Source of the DNA: Eumeta japonica
Lineage: Eukaryota > Arthropoda > Insecta > Lepidoptera > Psychidae
Length of the DNA: 64,000 nt
Assembly: GCA_005406025.1 (NCBI GenBank)
Contig: BGZK01001013.1
Location: 1 to 64,000 of the forward strand
Direction of reading: 5' to 3'
Under the pieces are notes generated by a model. That model saw only the letters and a program-made list of their open reading frames with translations. It searched no databases and had not been told where the DNA came from. Made by a program: the position numbers and the translations under genes. The stretch's first letter is position 1. Each line of letters opens with the position of its first letter. This document shows, piece after piece, positions 44,580 through 56,539 of this stretch.

Positions 44580-47500
44580 GTGTACGTGTTTAGGTTTGTT
44601 TTCTATTGTATTACTCTTAGATTTAGTGTGAATTGATTTTATTTAAGCTTTCCGCTCAAACTTGACTTACCACATCCACGCCGTCCACTAATATTATATG
44701 AGTTTTTTTCAGTTTTAAAAGTTTTAGTCTTCAATTTCACGTTTTAGGATAGTGCCGAATGGAGGTAACAACGCTGGCGCAACTCTTCAAAATAGTGCTT
44801 TAATTTGTCTGAAGTCAAAAAATCATGTCCGATTCGCTTGTGCTCAACTTCGGAATCCTATAAGAATCTATTTCTAAACAAACGCACATTGACAGCAATC
44901 GTTTCACTTTGAATAAACGTTGCTTTATAGTCTGAAGTCTACGAATTGAAAAGCGAGTTACTTCTTATTACTGAGAATTAAAATACGTACGATAGGCCTT
45001 GTTACGATGTCTAGAAAAATGTGAAGAAATTTCGAACCCGCACATAAATAATTGCAAAAGTTATAAGTGATATATTTTAATGATTAAAAAAAGTAATTTA
45101 TTGCTTTGGAAATTACTCGAAAATTATTGGCGCTAGAGAAATTTTGCATACAGAGTCTTAAAGAGAAGGAAATCCCCAAAACAAAATGTTTAATTCCAGA
45201 ACTTGAGCTTTATTTTTTAATACTTTTTGTCTAATATTAAAAATAGGGTTCCGCTGTCTAGCTGCCTTAAAAGCGGTCGCTAATTGCAAAAATAAATTTT
45301 TGTTGTGTTAAGTATTAATTTAAAAAATTCTATAGATTATTGTGTTTATTTATTTATTTTATTCTTTTAAATGTCATTTAGACACTTAAAAAGAATAAAA
45401 TACGGTCAATAAAAGTTTTTGGTGCATTTTTCAATAAACGAAACTCTTGTTAATTATTTTTTTTTAACTCTCATTGATATTTCAAGTTCGATACTTTTTC
45501 ATCAAAAGGTCTTCAAATTATTTCACTTCATGGAGAGCATTTGGTAACTATGTTAAATGAAATTACAAGCTTGAAGTGATAGATTATTGTCATTATCTAT
45601 CACTTCCGAACAATTTAAGCAAGAAATTTAGTAAAAAACGCGAAAGAATTTTTTTAATTTCATTGTTGTCACCGTTTTTAGATATTAAAAACTATAACAT
45701 AATGACTGATTTAAGGTTTTTCAGTTATTTGCTGAAAATTTTTTTTGCGAAAGGCAACAGTATGCAAAAAATGTTTTAAATTTTTTACAGCATTCTATAT
45801 TTTTGGAAAATTTCTCTATTATTAATAGTTTTTGAGTGATTTTCAAATAAGTAAACTCGTTATTTTTAATCTTCAACTTTTGTAATTGTTTATGTATGGC
45901 TTTAAAATTTATGCTCTATTTTCTAAACGTTGTAACGAATCCAATGTGCTATCGCGCGTATTTTAATTCAAGTTTTCCAATTTGTTGACCAGACTATTAA
46001 AGTAAAACAACTTATTGTTATCCTAAGGATCATAGCAATATATCTAAATTATCAGTCAAAAGCAGAATCTAATCAAATATTTTTTAAGTTCAAATAGTCA
46101 TATTCAATAATATTTAGAAAATGTACGGAATACAATCGGAATAAAACTTACTCGGGCTTTTTCCCTATTTATCTTCTATTCGTAGAGCCATGCATTTCCG
46201 TCACATGTGCACTCACTAATGCAATAACAAGTTTTCTGCATAAGCTAGCCTTTAATAAATTTCTTTAACTATTTAACACCTAGATTCAATATTTCTTTCA
46301 AAACTTTGATATAAAGATGTATACAATTTAACACAGGAAAAAGGTGTCAATTCCCGACAACCTGAACCTAAAACAGTAATTTTATATATATTTCTAGTAT
46401 TTACAATGTGATAATTAATATTTTTCTAAAAAAAATGTTTGTGTATTTATGACTATTGATTATATTATTGAAAATGAGTCGACAAATAGCTCATGGAATG
46501 CTACATTACTAGATGATTTCTTGTACACTAGCTCTTGATTTCATACTGTACATGGCTCAAACAGCTCATTATTCCATTATAAATATTGTATTAATATCTG
46601 CAGCTTTTCCCTACAATAACACTCTACAAGTTATGACCTTATAAAAGTGTCAAAGTACACAAGCCTCGCCTTTCGTTCATCTTCTTATTTATCTAACCCT
46701 TAATCTTTTTATTTATCTAATCCTCATAACACGTGCTTCTTAGTGCAGATTTGAGCCTCAGATGATCCTCAAAAATACGGCTTCTCTAACAAAATAACTG
46801 AGAAAAATCAATCAAAACGCATTAAGCTTGTCATACGTTAGAAAATGTGAATTTTTAAATATATTTTGTGTCCTTAAAAACCCATGTGATTAAATATCAT
46901 TTAAATCTACCTTTTCTTAGATTTGCATCTGATTATTCCATTAGTTTATTTTTATCTCCATTTACTCCAGTATATTTAAATTTATACAATAAAATTTCGT
47001 GTTCGCACAATTGAAATCCTCTGACCGGTCACAGAAGATTTTTATTGAATCTTTGGGGTTTTCTTAAACGTTGTAAACGTCTTTTAGAAATGATACTGTA
47101 GAGTCTGTCGCCGATGTTTCGTAAATTTGATCTGTATTTTTGTGCAATAATTGATTGGACCTGAAGTGCGACAACGACGGATATAACATATTATGACATG
47201 ATAACGTCTTATAAATCAATGAACGCCGGCTGCATGTACGAAAAAGTATGACTCATTGTCGCGTTCCGCCTGAGCCGAGTGTGCGAGCGAGAGCGCGGAA
47301 AAATAGAGAGGGACGATCGGTCTAAGCGTTCGGCTTGTGACGCATCTATCTCTTTACTGTATAATTTAAGTAGAAAAATATTTGAATTGACGAGTGCAAA
47401 TAGATGTTTTATCGAAATATAATAGAATTTATCGAAAATTTTGTCATTTTCAATTAACTCCTATTTTGTATTATACAAAATAATAATAATTCAAGGATAA

Positions 47501-48350
47501 TCATTAAATTCAATTCATAAAAGAATGCAATTTTTCATCAAAGTTTTTTTATGACATTATCATGTAAAATTATCGTCCGTAAACCGACTTTACAAACAAC
47601 TAATTTTTTTTTCATACATTTTGTTAAAAGCGGGCAACACAAATATCTGCCTTATTATTTGTAAGACCCACTTTATCATCAAGTTTAAAAAAGGGAATCA
47701 TTACACTAATTGAATTTAGCTGCTAAATAAGGTGCTGTGATGTGAATTGCAAAACCTATTAATTTTAGAGGCTTATATGCATAAGACTTATAAAAGTTTC
47801 CAATTTTTTATTTTGTTTTGAGCGATTCAAAAGCAGTCTTATTAGAGTAAAAAGTTCTATTGTGAAGATTAACCCGTATTACTCAAGCGATGTTCTTCGT
47901 TTTAGAAAAAAAATTGACATTTTTCAAAAATTATTTCGGATGCTTCGTAATTTCAATAGGAAACTTCAGGAATAACTTAGAACTAGCGGTGTCGCTGAAG
48001 AAGTGAAAGTCCTGCTCTTTATATCCACTAAGCAATCAACGTTCGGCGACTTAGCTTTGTCAGGTAGGTATGTATATCTATAAGCTAACATCTATCTTAA
48101 TGCATAGAGTCAATTATACATCAATTTAAATCAAATGGAATTAAATCAAAAACATCTTTACTTTGTAGGGGATAGAATTACCTTTGAAATACGTCATTAG
48201 TGTATTCTTTTGGCATTAACTTTATCACCCATTTCAAATGTTGATTCCCCTTGATGAGAATGGACAAGAAGCTCAATGTTTGTTCTTTTTTGCTAAAAGA
48301 TACAAGATAGATTAATCAATAAAACTAGTACAATATTCAAAAATTATATG
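44580..48350. other. AT-rich DNA, no gene seen
   Basis: It contains a short AGGGTTCCGCTGTCTAGCTG repeat fragment near 45,246, a 12-bp perfect hairpin at 45,573-45,606, and a small GC-rich patch at 47,225-47,345 (GAGCCGAGTGTGCGAGCGAG). Otherwise nothing was recognised. Confidence 0.45.
45573..45606. repeat. 12-bp perfect inverted repeat
   Basis: GAAGTGATAGAT (45,573-45,584), a 10-base loop, then the exact complement (45,595-45,606). Confidence 0.85.
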
Positions 48351-48354
48351 AAAT

Positions 48355-49300
48355 AACCTGGTAGCCGAGCAGTTCAATCATAGGGTTTTTTTTTTGTTAA
48401 TACGTTTAGATACGGCATAGTAACCCTAGTAAACATATATATATTTTTTTAATGAAAGTTTTAAATTCGTGAAATCACAAATTTAGAATTTTAACTAAAA
48501 CCCAAGTATAAATACACACATACTGCCTTTTAAACAATTTTCCAACTTTGCTGAATCTGGTTTTATGAGCAGCAAATTCATTCTTATGTATAGTGTTATT
48601 ATTATGAATGTCGCTCATTCTTTGGAACGATTTTATATTTCTCTTGAAACGTACCACGTTTTTTTATATGTATTGTGACAATACAGTTCAAATATTTTTT
48701 TTTTAATTTTTCTCTGTGAGATGCTGTTCGTCTCAAATTATAGATGACACAAATAGCCCGCTTCTGTAGCACAGTTTTTATGTTGATATCGGCTACATGA
48801 CACAATAATAAAAATTAAAGACACGAGACTATGAAAAGAACCGAAATAAACAAATCTCACCGTATTTTAATTTGTAAGCCGCCGAATTGTTATAGCTGCA
48901 CATGCTGCAAAACTATGTTTTTTGCCATTTTTTTTATATGACAACTCCACTGTAACATAGTATATAAATTGAAACCAATAAATAAAGTCGTTTCCACAAT
49001 ATCCAGTATCTCGTTCTTGACTATTAAGTTTGCGTCGACCACTTTAATATTAAACAACGAAAATGTAATGAGTTTTGTTTTCTTCTCATAGAACAAATGA
49101 TTATTAATAGTGAACCAGTCGACTGCTTCTGAGATAGTACAATTTACTGCGTCATAAGCTTGTTGTTGTCTATTAACTTGTTTCAAACTAATAGCTTGGC
49201 TGTTCGCTATTAATAAAAATATTCTACATGCATATCTGATCTGAATGTCTTTATTGTTTTGCCTTGGATATGCCGGCGAACAATGCGCCACATGCAAAAT
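48355..49300 (-). pseudogene. Jockey-like non-LTR retrotransposon relic, C-terminal part
   Basis: Minus-strand frames read, in order: a decayed region after motif C (SLKQVNRQQQ near 49,185); EAVDWFTINNHLFYEKKTK (near 49,070-49,130); VVETTLFIGFNLYTMLQW-like block (48,945-49,005); NIKTVLQKRAICVIYNLR (48,735-48,790); FKRNIKSFQRMSDIHNNNT (48,590-48,650); and a short KKYIYV...GYYAV end near 48,400. These match the thumb and C-terminal region of Jockey-group reverse transcriptases (the WF..N.L..N..KT, QKRA.R.IY and R.NSD.H..NTR motifs). Fingers and palm are missing, as usual for 5'-truncated LINE copies. No RNase H. Frameshifts separate the blocks. Confidence 0.85.
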
Positions 49301-49319
49301 TATTAAGTATGAAACCAAA

Positions 49320-49905
49320 CGAGTCTAGTGTAAAACCGACGCAACGTGTGCACGCGTGTTGTTACGCGACACAAATGGAGCTTCTGAAGTTAATATCGTG
49401 TGGTTAAGCGTGTCCTTAATGTGAAAACCTTCCGAGATTGCACTCACGTAAATTAATTTACATATTTTCCATACACTGATCGTGCGATGACGTTTATAAA
49501 AAATACATACGGCCAGTTACTTCGTATAACGTATTGATAAGTAATTTCTATGTAATAAATTAGGGCTCATATTAAAACAATTAGTAATGAACAATTTTCA
49601 ACGAAAAGGTGACATATATTTTTTTTGTTTTGTAATAAAATTGTATTGCTTGTATTTACGCTAACATTAAAGCCGGTTCCTTGTCATACTATTAATTTTC
49701 AATTCTGCAGTGACAACGTCAAGCCCATATGAACAGATTTTTATAATGCAGCGAATATAAAAAAAAAAAAAAACAAGTAAACTAATTGATATTTAACATT
49801 TAAAAAGTTTGTAATATGATGTATGATAATTAAACTATCAAATAGTCTTGACTTTTATCGAATCTTTCCTTACATTTCAAACCATTTCTAACTTAATTTC
49901 TCAGC
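49320..49905. other. AT-rich DNA, no gene seen
   Basis: Nothing recognised apart from a run of A bases near 49,757-49,773. Confidence 0.5.
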
Positions 49906-49909
49906 TCGA

Positions 49910-50530
49910 ATAATTACAATGAATCAAGCATTCAGTTTAACCACACCAGGGAAATGTCGGCGTCGTTTGTCGCCAGCACACGCGTTCGCGCAGAGACCGT
50001 ACGCCACATCTTCTGTCAACCGACAAGCGGGCTCGGTCCCGTTCACAAAGCGTTTTTTGTCCCATCGACATTCCGAAACTAAACCCCGCGATCGAGCGGA
50101 ACGCTTTTGATGCCCTCATAACATTTCCACTTCCCGCGACGGTTCCCGTGACATCTCGCGGGTGTTTTATCACCTCCTCCCGCTACACCCGCCCGAGTTC
50201 ACGTTTCGACAGTTGCGACACATAACGTAATGGGGTGTAAGCATTACATCCGTGCTACCTGAAGCAATTTCCGTGAATGCATCCGCGACGGGTACAATTT
50301 ATGCCCCCACTCACCCGCATTGCCGACTGCGACGTTGTCTCTCTATTTTGTTTTTTATTATTTATGAGCGTATGAAAAGTGAAAAAGGCGGTTATTTTGG
50401 GGTAAATTATGCGAATAAAAGTTCAAATGTAAATCACGAAGTTAAATTTATGAATGTCCACGGTAGCCCCAAGAGCGCGTGTGTGCGGCGTCGGACAAAG
50501 ACGAATGAGATTTTTGTTTTGGGTTAACGG
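49910..50530. promoter_or_regulatory. GC-rich island, candidate regulatory element
   Basis: CpG-rich, non-coding mix (CCGCGATCGAGCGG, CTCCTCCCGCTACACCCGCCC) flanked by AT-rich DNA. Frames on both strands (49,919-50,173) overlap and lack domains. Confidence 0.3.
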
Positions 50531-50539
50531 TTAATTTTT

Positions 50540-51235
50540 TTTTCAAAATTAAATGAAAGTTAAATTAATTGCCTATTATTGTGTTTAAATTTAAACTTTA
50601 ATCTAAAAGTCCATCCAAGTGCGAATCGAATAAGTTTGCACCAATTTTTTTTAGAATATTTTATAATACAAAATTGGTAGCTTTTTTTGTAGTCAGAACA
50701 ACATTTTTCTTACATTTTAATCTTCTAACAAACTTTTTTTAATCCGTGTATGTAACTGTGTAACTTTGACTGTCATTACCAATTCAGCATTAATTAAAGT
50801 TAAATATTTTATTCTCTTCGGTATGTTTTTGGTAATAATTTTAAATTGAAGCCTATTTTAACTAAAAGTAATCAACAAAACCCTTAAGAAGTTTTTTAGT
50901 ATGTAGACGATATTCCTGCACCACTGAATATAATAATACTTATCATATTATCAAAATTTAACTTGTGCACAAAGTTTCGATCAGACTATCTACTTATTTC
51001 GAATTACATGTGAATACATGACCCAACTCCAAATAATCTATGCGTATAATAAAATATAGAATCAGATGTGTTGATAAGTTGAAAGTGTGTATGAAAAAGG
51101 AAGAAGTTACGGTAAAAGCAAGGTAATTTATTTATTTATTTGGAATATACAAATTACAGAATATTACATTGCTCACACATAAGTAATAAATATGTTAAAT
51201 TTACTATTAATGAAAGGTAATTACAATTTGAAAGT
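50540..51235. other. AT-rich DNA, no gene seen
   Basis: Nothing recognised. Confidence 0.5.
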
Positions 51236-51239
51236 CTTT

Positions 51240-51760
51240 AGCTTTACTTTAGTAGGCAACTCCTCGAAAGGAAACACTCACTGAGCAGGCTGTCTTTTCG
51301 TTTCGGAATAGTAACATTAAATCCAGGTTTTGTCGTTTGTAATTGTCTTGTGTACAGTATTTGAGTCACCACTAGTAAATCATTGCATCATTTCGCGGTA
51401 TCATTTAACACGACGGAATTTTCGAGCTTCTGTTAAGTTATTGGTAGGTCACTCTTTTGTCAGTTTTTATCGTGAACCGCACGACATTGAGGTTGTCTTC
51501 GGTCGTCGCCGTATAAGGATGTCCCTCGTGTCGTCAGTCAGATTAGTGCGACCACGTTAAAACGGGGTAATTCAGTTATATACAATGGCAAGGGATGAAA
51601 CTTCGTCACGAAAGGGCCATTGAAGTCTGTTATAACTTCTTTGTTTGCTTAAACGGCAGTGAAATTCATAGAAAATCATTGCAAGAAATTTTTTTGCGTT
51701 AAATTCATGTTGACGTTAGAAAAAAAAAATATTTTTGCCGCCAATTTATAGAAACAAATG
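51240..51760 (-). pseudogene. Mariner transposase relic, copy 3
   Basis: The minus strand reads FRDE and an N-terminal helix-turn-helix remnant (51,590-51,720), EGHPYTATTEDNL (about 51,490-51,530), VRFTIKTDKRVTYQ (51,445-51,490), then strongly decayed sequence to about 51,240 that still parallels copy 2 in nucleotide order (GCATCATTTCGC near 51,384 and GAGTCACCACTAG near 51,363). The second half of the transposase is absent. Same family as the relics at 800-1,180 and 35,135-36,030, and the same strand. Confidence 0.75.
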
Positions 51761-51934
51761 ACAGATCAATCCAATATTTATAATAAGGTTTACAAAGAGT
51801 AAAATTTTTTAATTTTAGTATTTTTATTTAAATATTATTTACAGTTTGTAAGGAGCCAGTTCAAAAAAAATTAAATGTCATATCGAATGTGACTATACTA
51901 CGCAATATAAGAGACAACAACGATATTTAAATTT

Positions 51935-52110
51935 TTTTTATGTGTGTCTGTCTGTATGTTAACGCGCATTTCTGAAATTACTGGACAAATTTTGATGCAG
52001 TTTTAACAAGTAGCTGCAGGATATAGGCTTTATTTCGTTTAAATCGAATGTCAAAAAAAATATCCATAAAGTGGGTGCTAGGATTGTCTAAACTATAAAA
52101 ACTCTTTCAC
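51935..52110 (+). repeat. Dispersed repeat fragment with GTCTGTCTGTATGTTAACGC start
   Basis: TGTGTGTCTGTCTGTATGTT followed by ACTGGACAAATTTTGATGCA, CTGCAGGATATAGGCTTTAT and AAAGTGGGTGCTAGGATTG, a layout seen in tails of insect non-LTR elements. Confidence 0.4.
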
Positions 52111-52114
52111 ATGT

Positions 52115-52980
52115 AGAAAGTTGCACTATGCCAGAATATTGTAGCTTATATTTTATTTTATTACTATCATTTGTCCTGGCTTTATACAACTACACCGTGT
52201 GCGTGTACCGTTTGTTATATAAACGCATATTTTATCCATGACTTTTAAATTTTTAAGCATTTTCTCAACGATCAGTCAAATAGTTTAGCGATTTTTGATT
52301 ACTGAAACAATGCTCTATGACTGATGTGAAGCTAATCCTCGCTTCAGTTTCTACAGTAATACTAGTTACTTTTAAAAACCTTCATCTTTCATCAATGTAC
52401 GAATTTGACGACCGTCAATAATTATAGTTTTCAATTTTTTCTTACTTAGTTTTGGAAAATTTCTACAAATACAGGTTATATATTCTGCGTCTTTGTCTAA
52501 TGCTTTGACAAATTGTTTCATCTTATTTAGCTTTTTGTAGGTGGATAACGTGTAATTTTATTTCTATCTATCAATGACTCATTGACAACGTTAGCTTTAC
52601 CGTCGTTTAATGATTTTTTTATCGACTGTACTTTTTATTTACAATGTTTTTCCTTTGCTCGAATATACCGAAATAAAGCAAGGATAGTTTAGATGCTAGA
52701 AAAAAAGCAGAAATATTATTATTAAATTATTTTTTCTTCATTTTGGTTTCATTGGTAAATTATTCATTATTAAACATAAGCAATAATATATATTTCTTAA
52801 GTTACTTTACAATAATTTAATTTAAATCTTAAATAATATCCAACGAATTATTCATTATGATATTATCAATTACTTCTTCATTTACGAAGCTAATGAATCT
52901 ACCTAATTGATCTAATAAAAAATAATTTGATTGAAGTAATATTGTGCGCCGTTCGGTTTAACCGTTTTACTTAAACATCT
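52115..52980. other. AT-rich DNA, no gene seen
   Basis: Nothing recognised. Confidence 0.5.
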
Positions 52981-52984
52981 TAAC

Positions 52985-53565
52985 GCTAATTTAATATGTA
53001 AGCTAAACAACGGGGGCACGGCAATGAAACAACTTCTCAACTTGTTTACGTTAAACAGCCAAGTTTTTTCGATTTAACCCCTCTCGCCACAATTAAGGTG
53101 AGGCGAAATTTACTTAATAAGGCCTGCTTCTATAATTAATTACTGTTTCCTTTAAGTTTGCAAATTAAAGGCCGCCGCGGTGCACAAATTCAAATTAAAC
53201 AAACTAAGGCACTCCAACTGTCAAAGCGTCTCCGGTCCTCCAACTAGGAATATTTTTAATTAACACGGACCCGCCGCGATGGCGCGGGCGCCTTTGAGAC
53301 GCGGAAAATATTTAGTCGAATTAATTAGTTTGTTGCGAAACTCAATTTAAGATTAATATTTGCCGGAGGTCGGAGGTGCTTTGACAGGTCACGCGGAAGC
53401 TCAAGCGGCCAGGAGATCGGCCCGGCTCGGCAGCGGCCGGCGCCGCGGCCCTCAGATCTCGCGATCTCGAAGGGCGAAAAGTTCTCATTTCGATATCGCA
53501 GAATTACGAATTCAATACGAACGCTCGCTGTCTGCGCCTACATGCGATTGTTAAGATCAGAATAG
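52985..53565. promoter_or_regulatory. GC-rich island with TAATTA sites and a CTCF-like core
   Basis: Alternating GC-rich blocks (AAAGGCCGCCGCGGTGCAC; CGGCCGGCGCCGCGGCCCTC) and homeodomain-type TAATTA sites (ATAATTAATTACTG and GAATTAATTAGTTTG). GATGGCGC is at 53,278-53,285. This is the most enhancer-like stretch in the window by eye. A 64-codon frame at 53,360-53,554 is a GC artefact. Confidence 0.38.
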
Positions 53566-53789
53566 GTGTCTTCGTAGATTTATCTACGTATGTCTAACGA
53601 TTGAGAACCATGCAAAATAAAATAAATCCAAATCAGAACTATGCTAAAAAAATACTTGAATTTGTAGCGCCATTTGGTACGGTATCTAAAACGATTGCAG
53701 CATCACTTCGTTATACGCAAACGATATTCAATCATAGAGAAAATATTCATAGAGAATACTACCTTCCATGCTTACGTAAGAATTCAAAG

Positions 53790-53849
53790 GCCCTACGTAT
53801 CGATGTCCCTATATGAGTAATTGAGTATAGGGATATCGTAACGTAGGGC
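53790..53849. repeat. 24-bp imperfect inverted repeat
   Basis: GCCCTACGTATCGATGTCCC (start of the left arm, 53,790-53,813) pairs with 53,826-53,849 with three mismatches around a 12-base loop. Confidence 0.8.
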
Positions 53850-53859
53850 TCACACGGGC

Positions 53860-56090
53860 AGTGTCGCATCAGTTTTTGATCTAATTGTTGGCTACAGCCG
53901 TCTTCTCGTGATCCATGGGTTGGTTTGTAATGTAAGCTGCCATAGATAACTCATTGCACACGTTACCTCACAATTAGATTCATACTGTAAAAAAAAAAAT
54001 CGATCTATCCCGTTTTATCGCGTGCGTGTCTTTCGGGCCATTTTCATCAGAATATCGGTGGAATCATATTTCAGTATCATTTTCACATTAACCGGAGCGC
54101 GCATGCTCCATAGTCAGCATAAAAGACAATCTCAGAATAGAGAATTGGTTGAGAACTGTGTCTTACAAATCTCAACAAGCCATTTAAGTGACGTATACTG
54201 GTGTTATATGAATTATTTAATTGATCAGAGACTGTAAATATAAGTTGCTTAATTCTTTCACACTTTTATCAATTGGCTCATTTTCAACATGTTATATTTA
54301 GAGTTTTTGAATGTTAATTTAAATTTAATAAAGCTTTTTTAATCATCCAAATAATTGTTTTATTACCCTTTGAAGGATAAATTACGAGTGTCGAACGATT
54401 TGCTCTACAAAAGGTTTTGTTTATACCGATAGTCGATGAAAAAAGAAGTAGGCGTTAGCGTAACGCCATACTTCTCCGGTGTGACTACATCCCGAGCAGT
54501 GTCGACGAGCACACATTAATTAAAAAAAAACAATTCAACCATTTGTGCCAAGCTAATTTTTACACAACTAATAATCGTTAAGCAGCCAATCACGAAAATC
54601 ACTATGTCATACTTTTCCGAAGGTTTCAAATGGCCGCCATACCGCAAAGGCGTAAATTATTTTTTCTTGCAAAACGATTTGTATCACCCTTTAATTTTAT
54701 TTTTTCGGGTCCTTTGTGTGATCATCAACAGAAGTCAATAATGCCATGCCTGTGGGAAACGTTTATTATTAGAGGAAAATATTTTAATTTTATAAATACT
54801 AAGGCTAAGGAAATTTGTAAATACATTATTTGTCAGTTAGTCATTAAAAATATTGGCTAATTCTCTTTACTCATTGAATTTGCAGTCCAATTTTTTTGTG
54901 TGGTTGAAATATTATATCTTAGAATATTTTTAAATATTAAATGAATATGTTTAGATTTAGTATACTTGTATATATGAATATAGTCGAATTTTGTCAACAG
55001 ATTATGTTATTTAAATTTACTAACATTCTCTGATATTAATATACATAAAATATCAAATTATTTTTTCATTGATGTCAACATTAAGTATACCAAAGCCACC
55101 AGTAACTACGAGCTTATAAGAACTCTCAAATTAATATTGGTGTTTAGCAAATTAACTTAAATCTCCCTCGTAAATTGGCAATCTAATAGCAATTTCTGAA
55201 CGAGATCTCGAACTGTCTTATTAAATCTTAAAAAGACAGGCTTTTAAAAGCACTTGTTTTGAGAAATTTCGATATCGTTCAATCTCATGTTGGTTGACTT
55301 ATCTGTTATCAATCGCATTACACTCAAAATAATATTTTAAATTCAAAACTATCTGGATATTCTTTTGTAGATTAAAAAACATAAACATCGAGGAAACCAC
55401 TGAGACGATTGATTCTCTTCTATTCACAATACCTTAACCAATAATTCTTTTTTGAAGTCAGTACCAACCAAAGCAAGTTTAACAATTTAAAATATTTCCT
55501 GTATAGCATACTTAACCTAATTAGATAACACATCCATTATATCTACGTATGTATGAAATACATACATATATATATATAAAGAGCTTACACGGTATTGAAA
55601 CTAGCAAGTTGGTATATATTGCGAGTTTTCGCTCAAAGCTGAATGGAACAAAATTGATAAAAACCCAATTGAAATAATGAATGACTTTTGTATTGAAAAA
55701 GATATATTCGATGTATATTTGAATCGTCTGTACGCCCGTGTCGCATAACATTGTAGCTGTTGTATATTAAGTTCAACTCTTGTGTTAGAAACTAAATCGC
55801 GGTTTCTTACGCCATAATTTTCTTTAAGAAAAAATGACTTTAGACTTGCTTAATTTGTTAACGGTTCCAATATATGTATTTTTCAATAATCTCAATATTT
55901 TTGTATGGTTGTTAAAACAACGCCAAGGCTTCGTGTCACTATTTGTACAGTGACAAAATAAAATAGAAGGGACCTACAACTATGGCAAGTATCCTTGAAA
56001 AGTATCAAGTCTCTACTAATTTGACGAAAATTAGAAATGCGTTTCAACATAACATCGTCTTGTGTACGGTTTCCGTTTTAAACAATATCA
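53860..56090. other. AT-rich DNA, no gene seen
   Basis: Nothing recognised. A short (AT)n tract lies near 55,566-55,578. Confidence 0.5.
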
Positions 56091-56099
56091 ACGCGAGCG

Positions 56100-56535
56100 C
56101 CTATTCTTTCATTTCGACTACTGTAAATTCCAGCCCGTTTCTATTATGACCCGCGTCAAATCTCGGCGCGCGAACAAAGAATAACAACGTTATTATGAAA
56201 GCGAACACCGCGCGGGAAGAACGCGACGAGAAAAAAAAAGGGACAAGGTGGGCCGCCGTGGTACTTTTAAAATCCCTTTTTAATAAGTAAAGCTTAATTC
56301 GGTATTCGACTTTTGAAAGCCCGCCGCGGGCGAAGGCGGCGGCGCTGTATCCGACCTCCGCTAAGAGATTTTCCGACTTAGGATAAATAATGAAAATAAT
56401 AATCATAAAGCGGGGAAAATACGGCAGTCGCGTGTAGGGGGCAACACCGGCGGCGCGAAACCCATTCGGGCCGGCGTAGTGGCACGTGAGTAGTCTAAAT
56501 TATGGATCGCTCGGCTTGCAATTTTCAAAGGAACG
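56100..56535. promoter_or_regulatory. GC-rich island, candidate regulatory element
   Basis: CpG-rich blocks (AAGCCCGCCGCGGGCGAAGG; GGCAACACCGGCGGCGCG) with an embedded AATAATCATAAAG that resembles a caudal or posterior-Hox type site. No coding sequence. Confidence 0.3.
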
Positions 56536-56539
56536 AATC

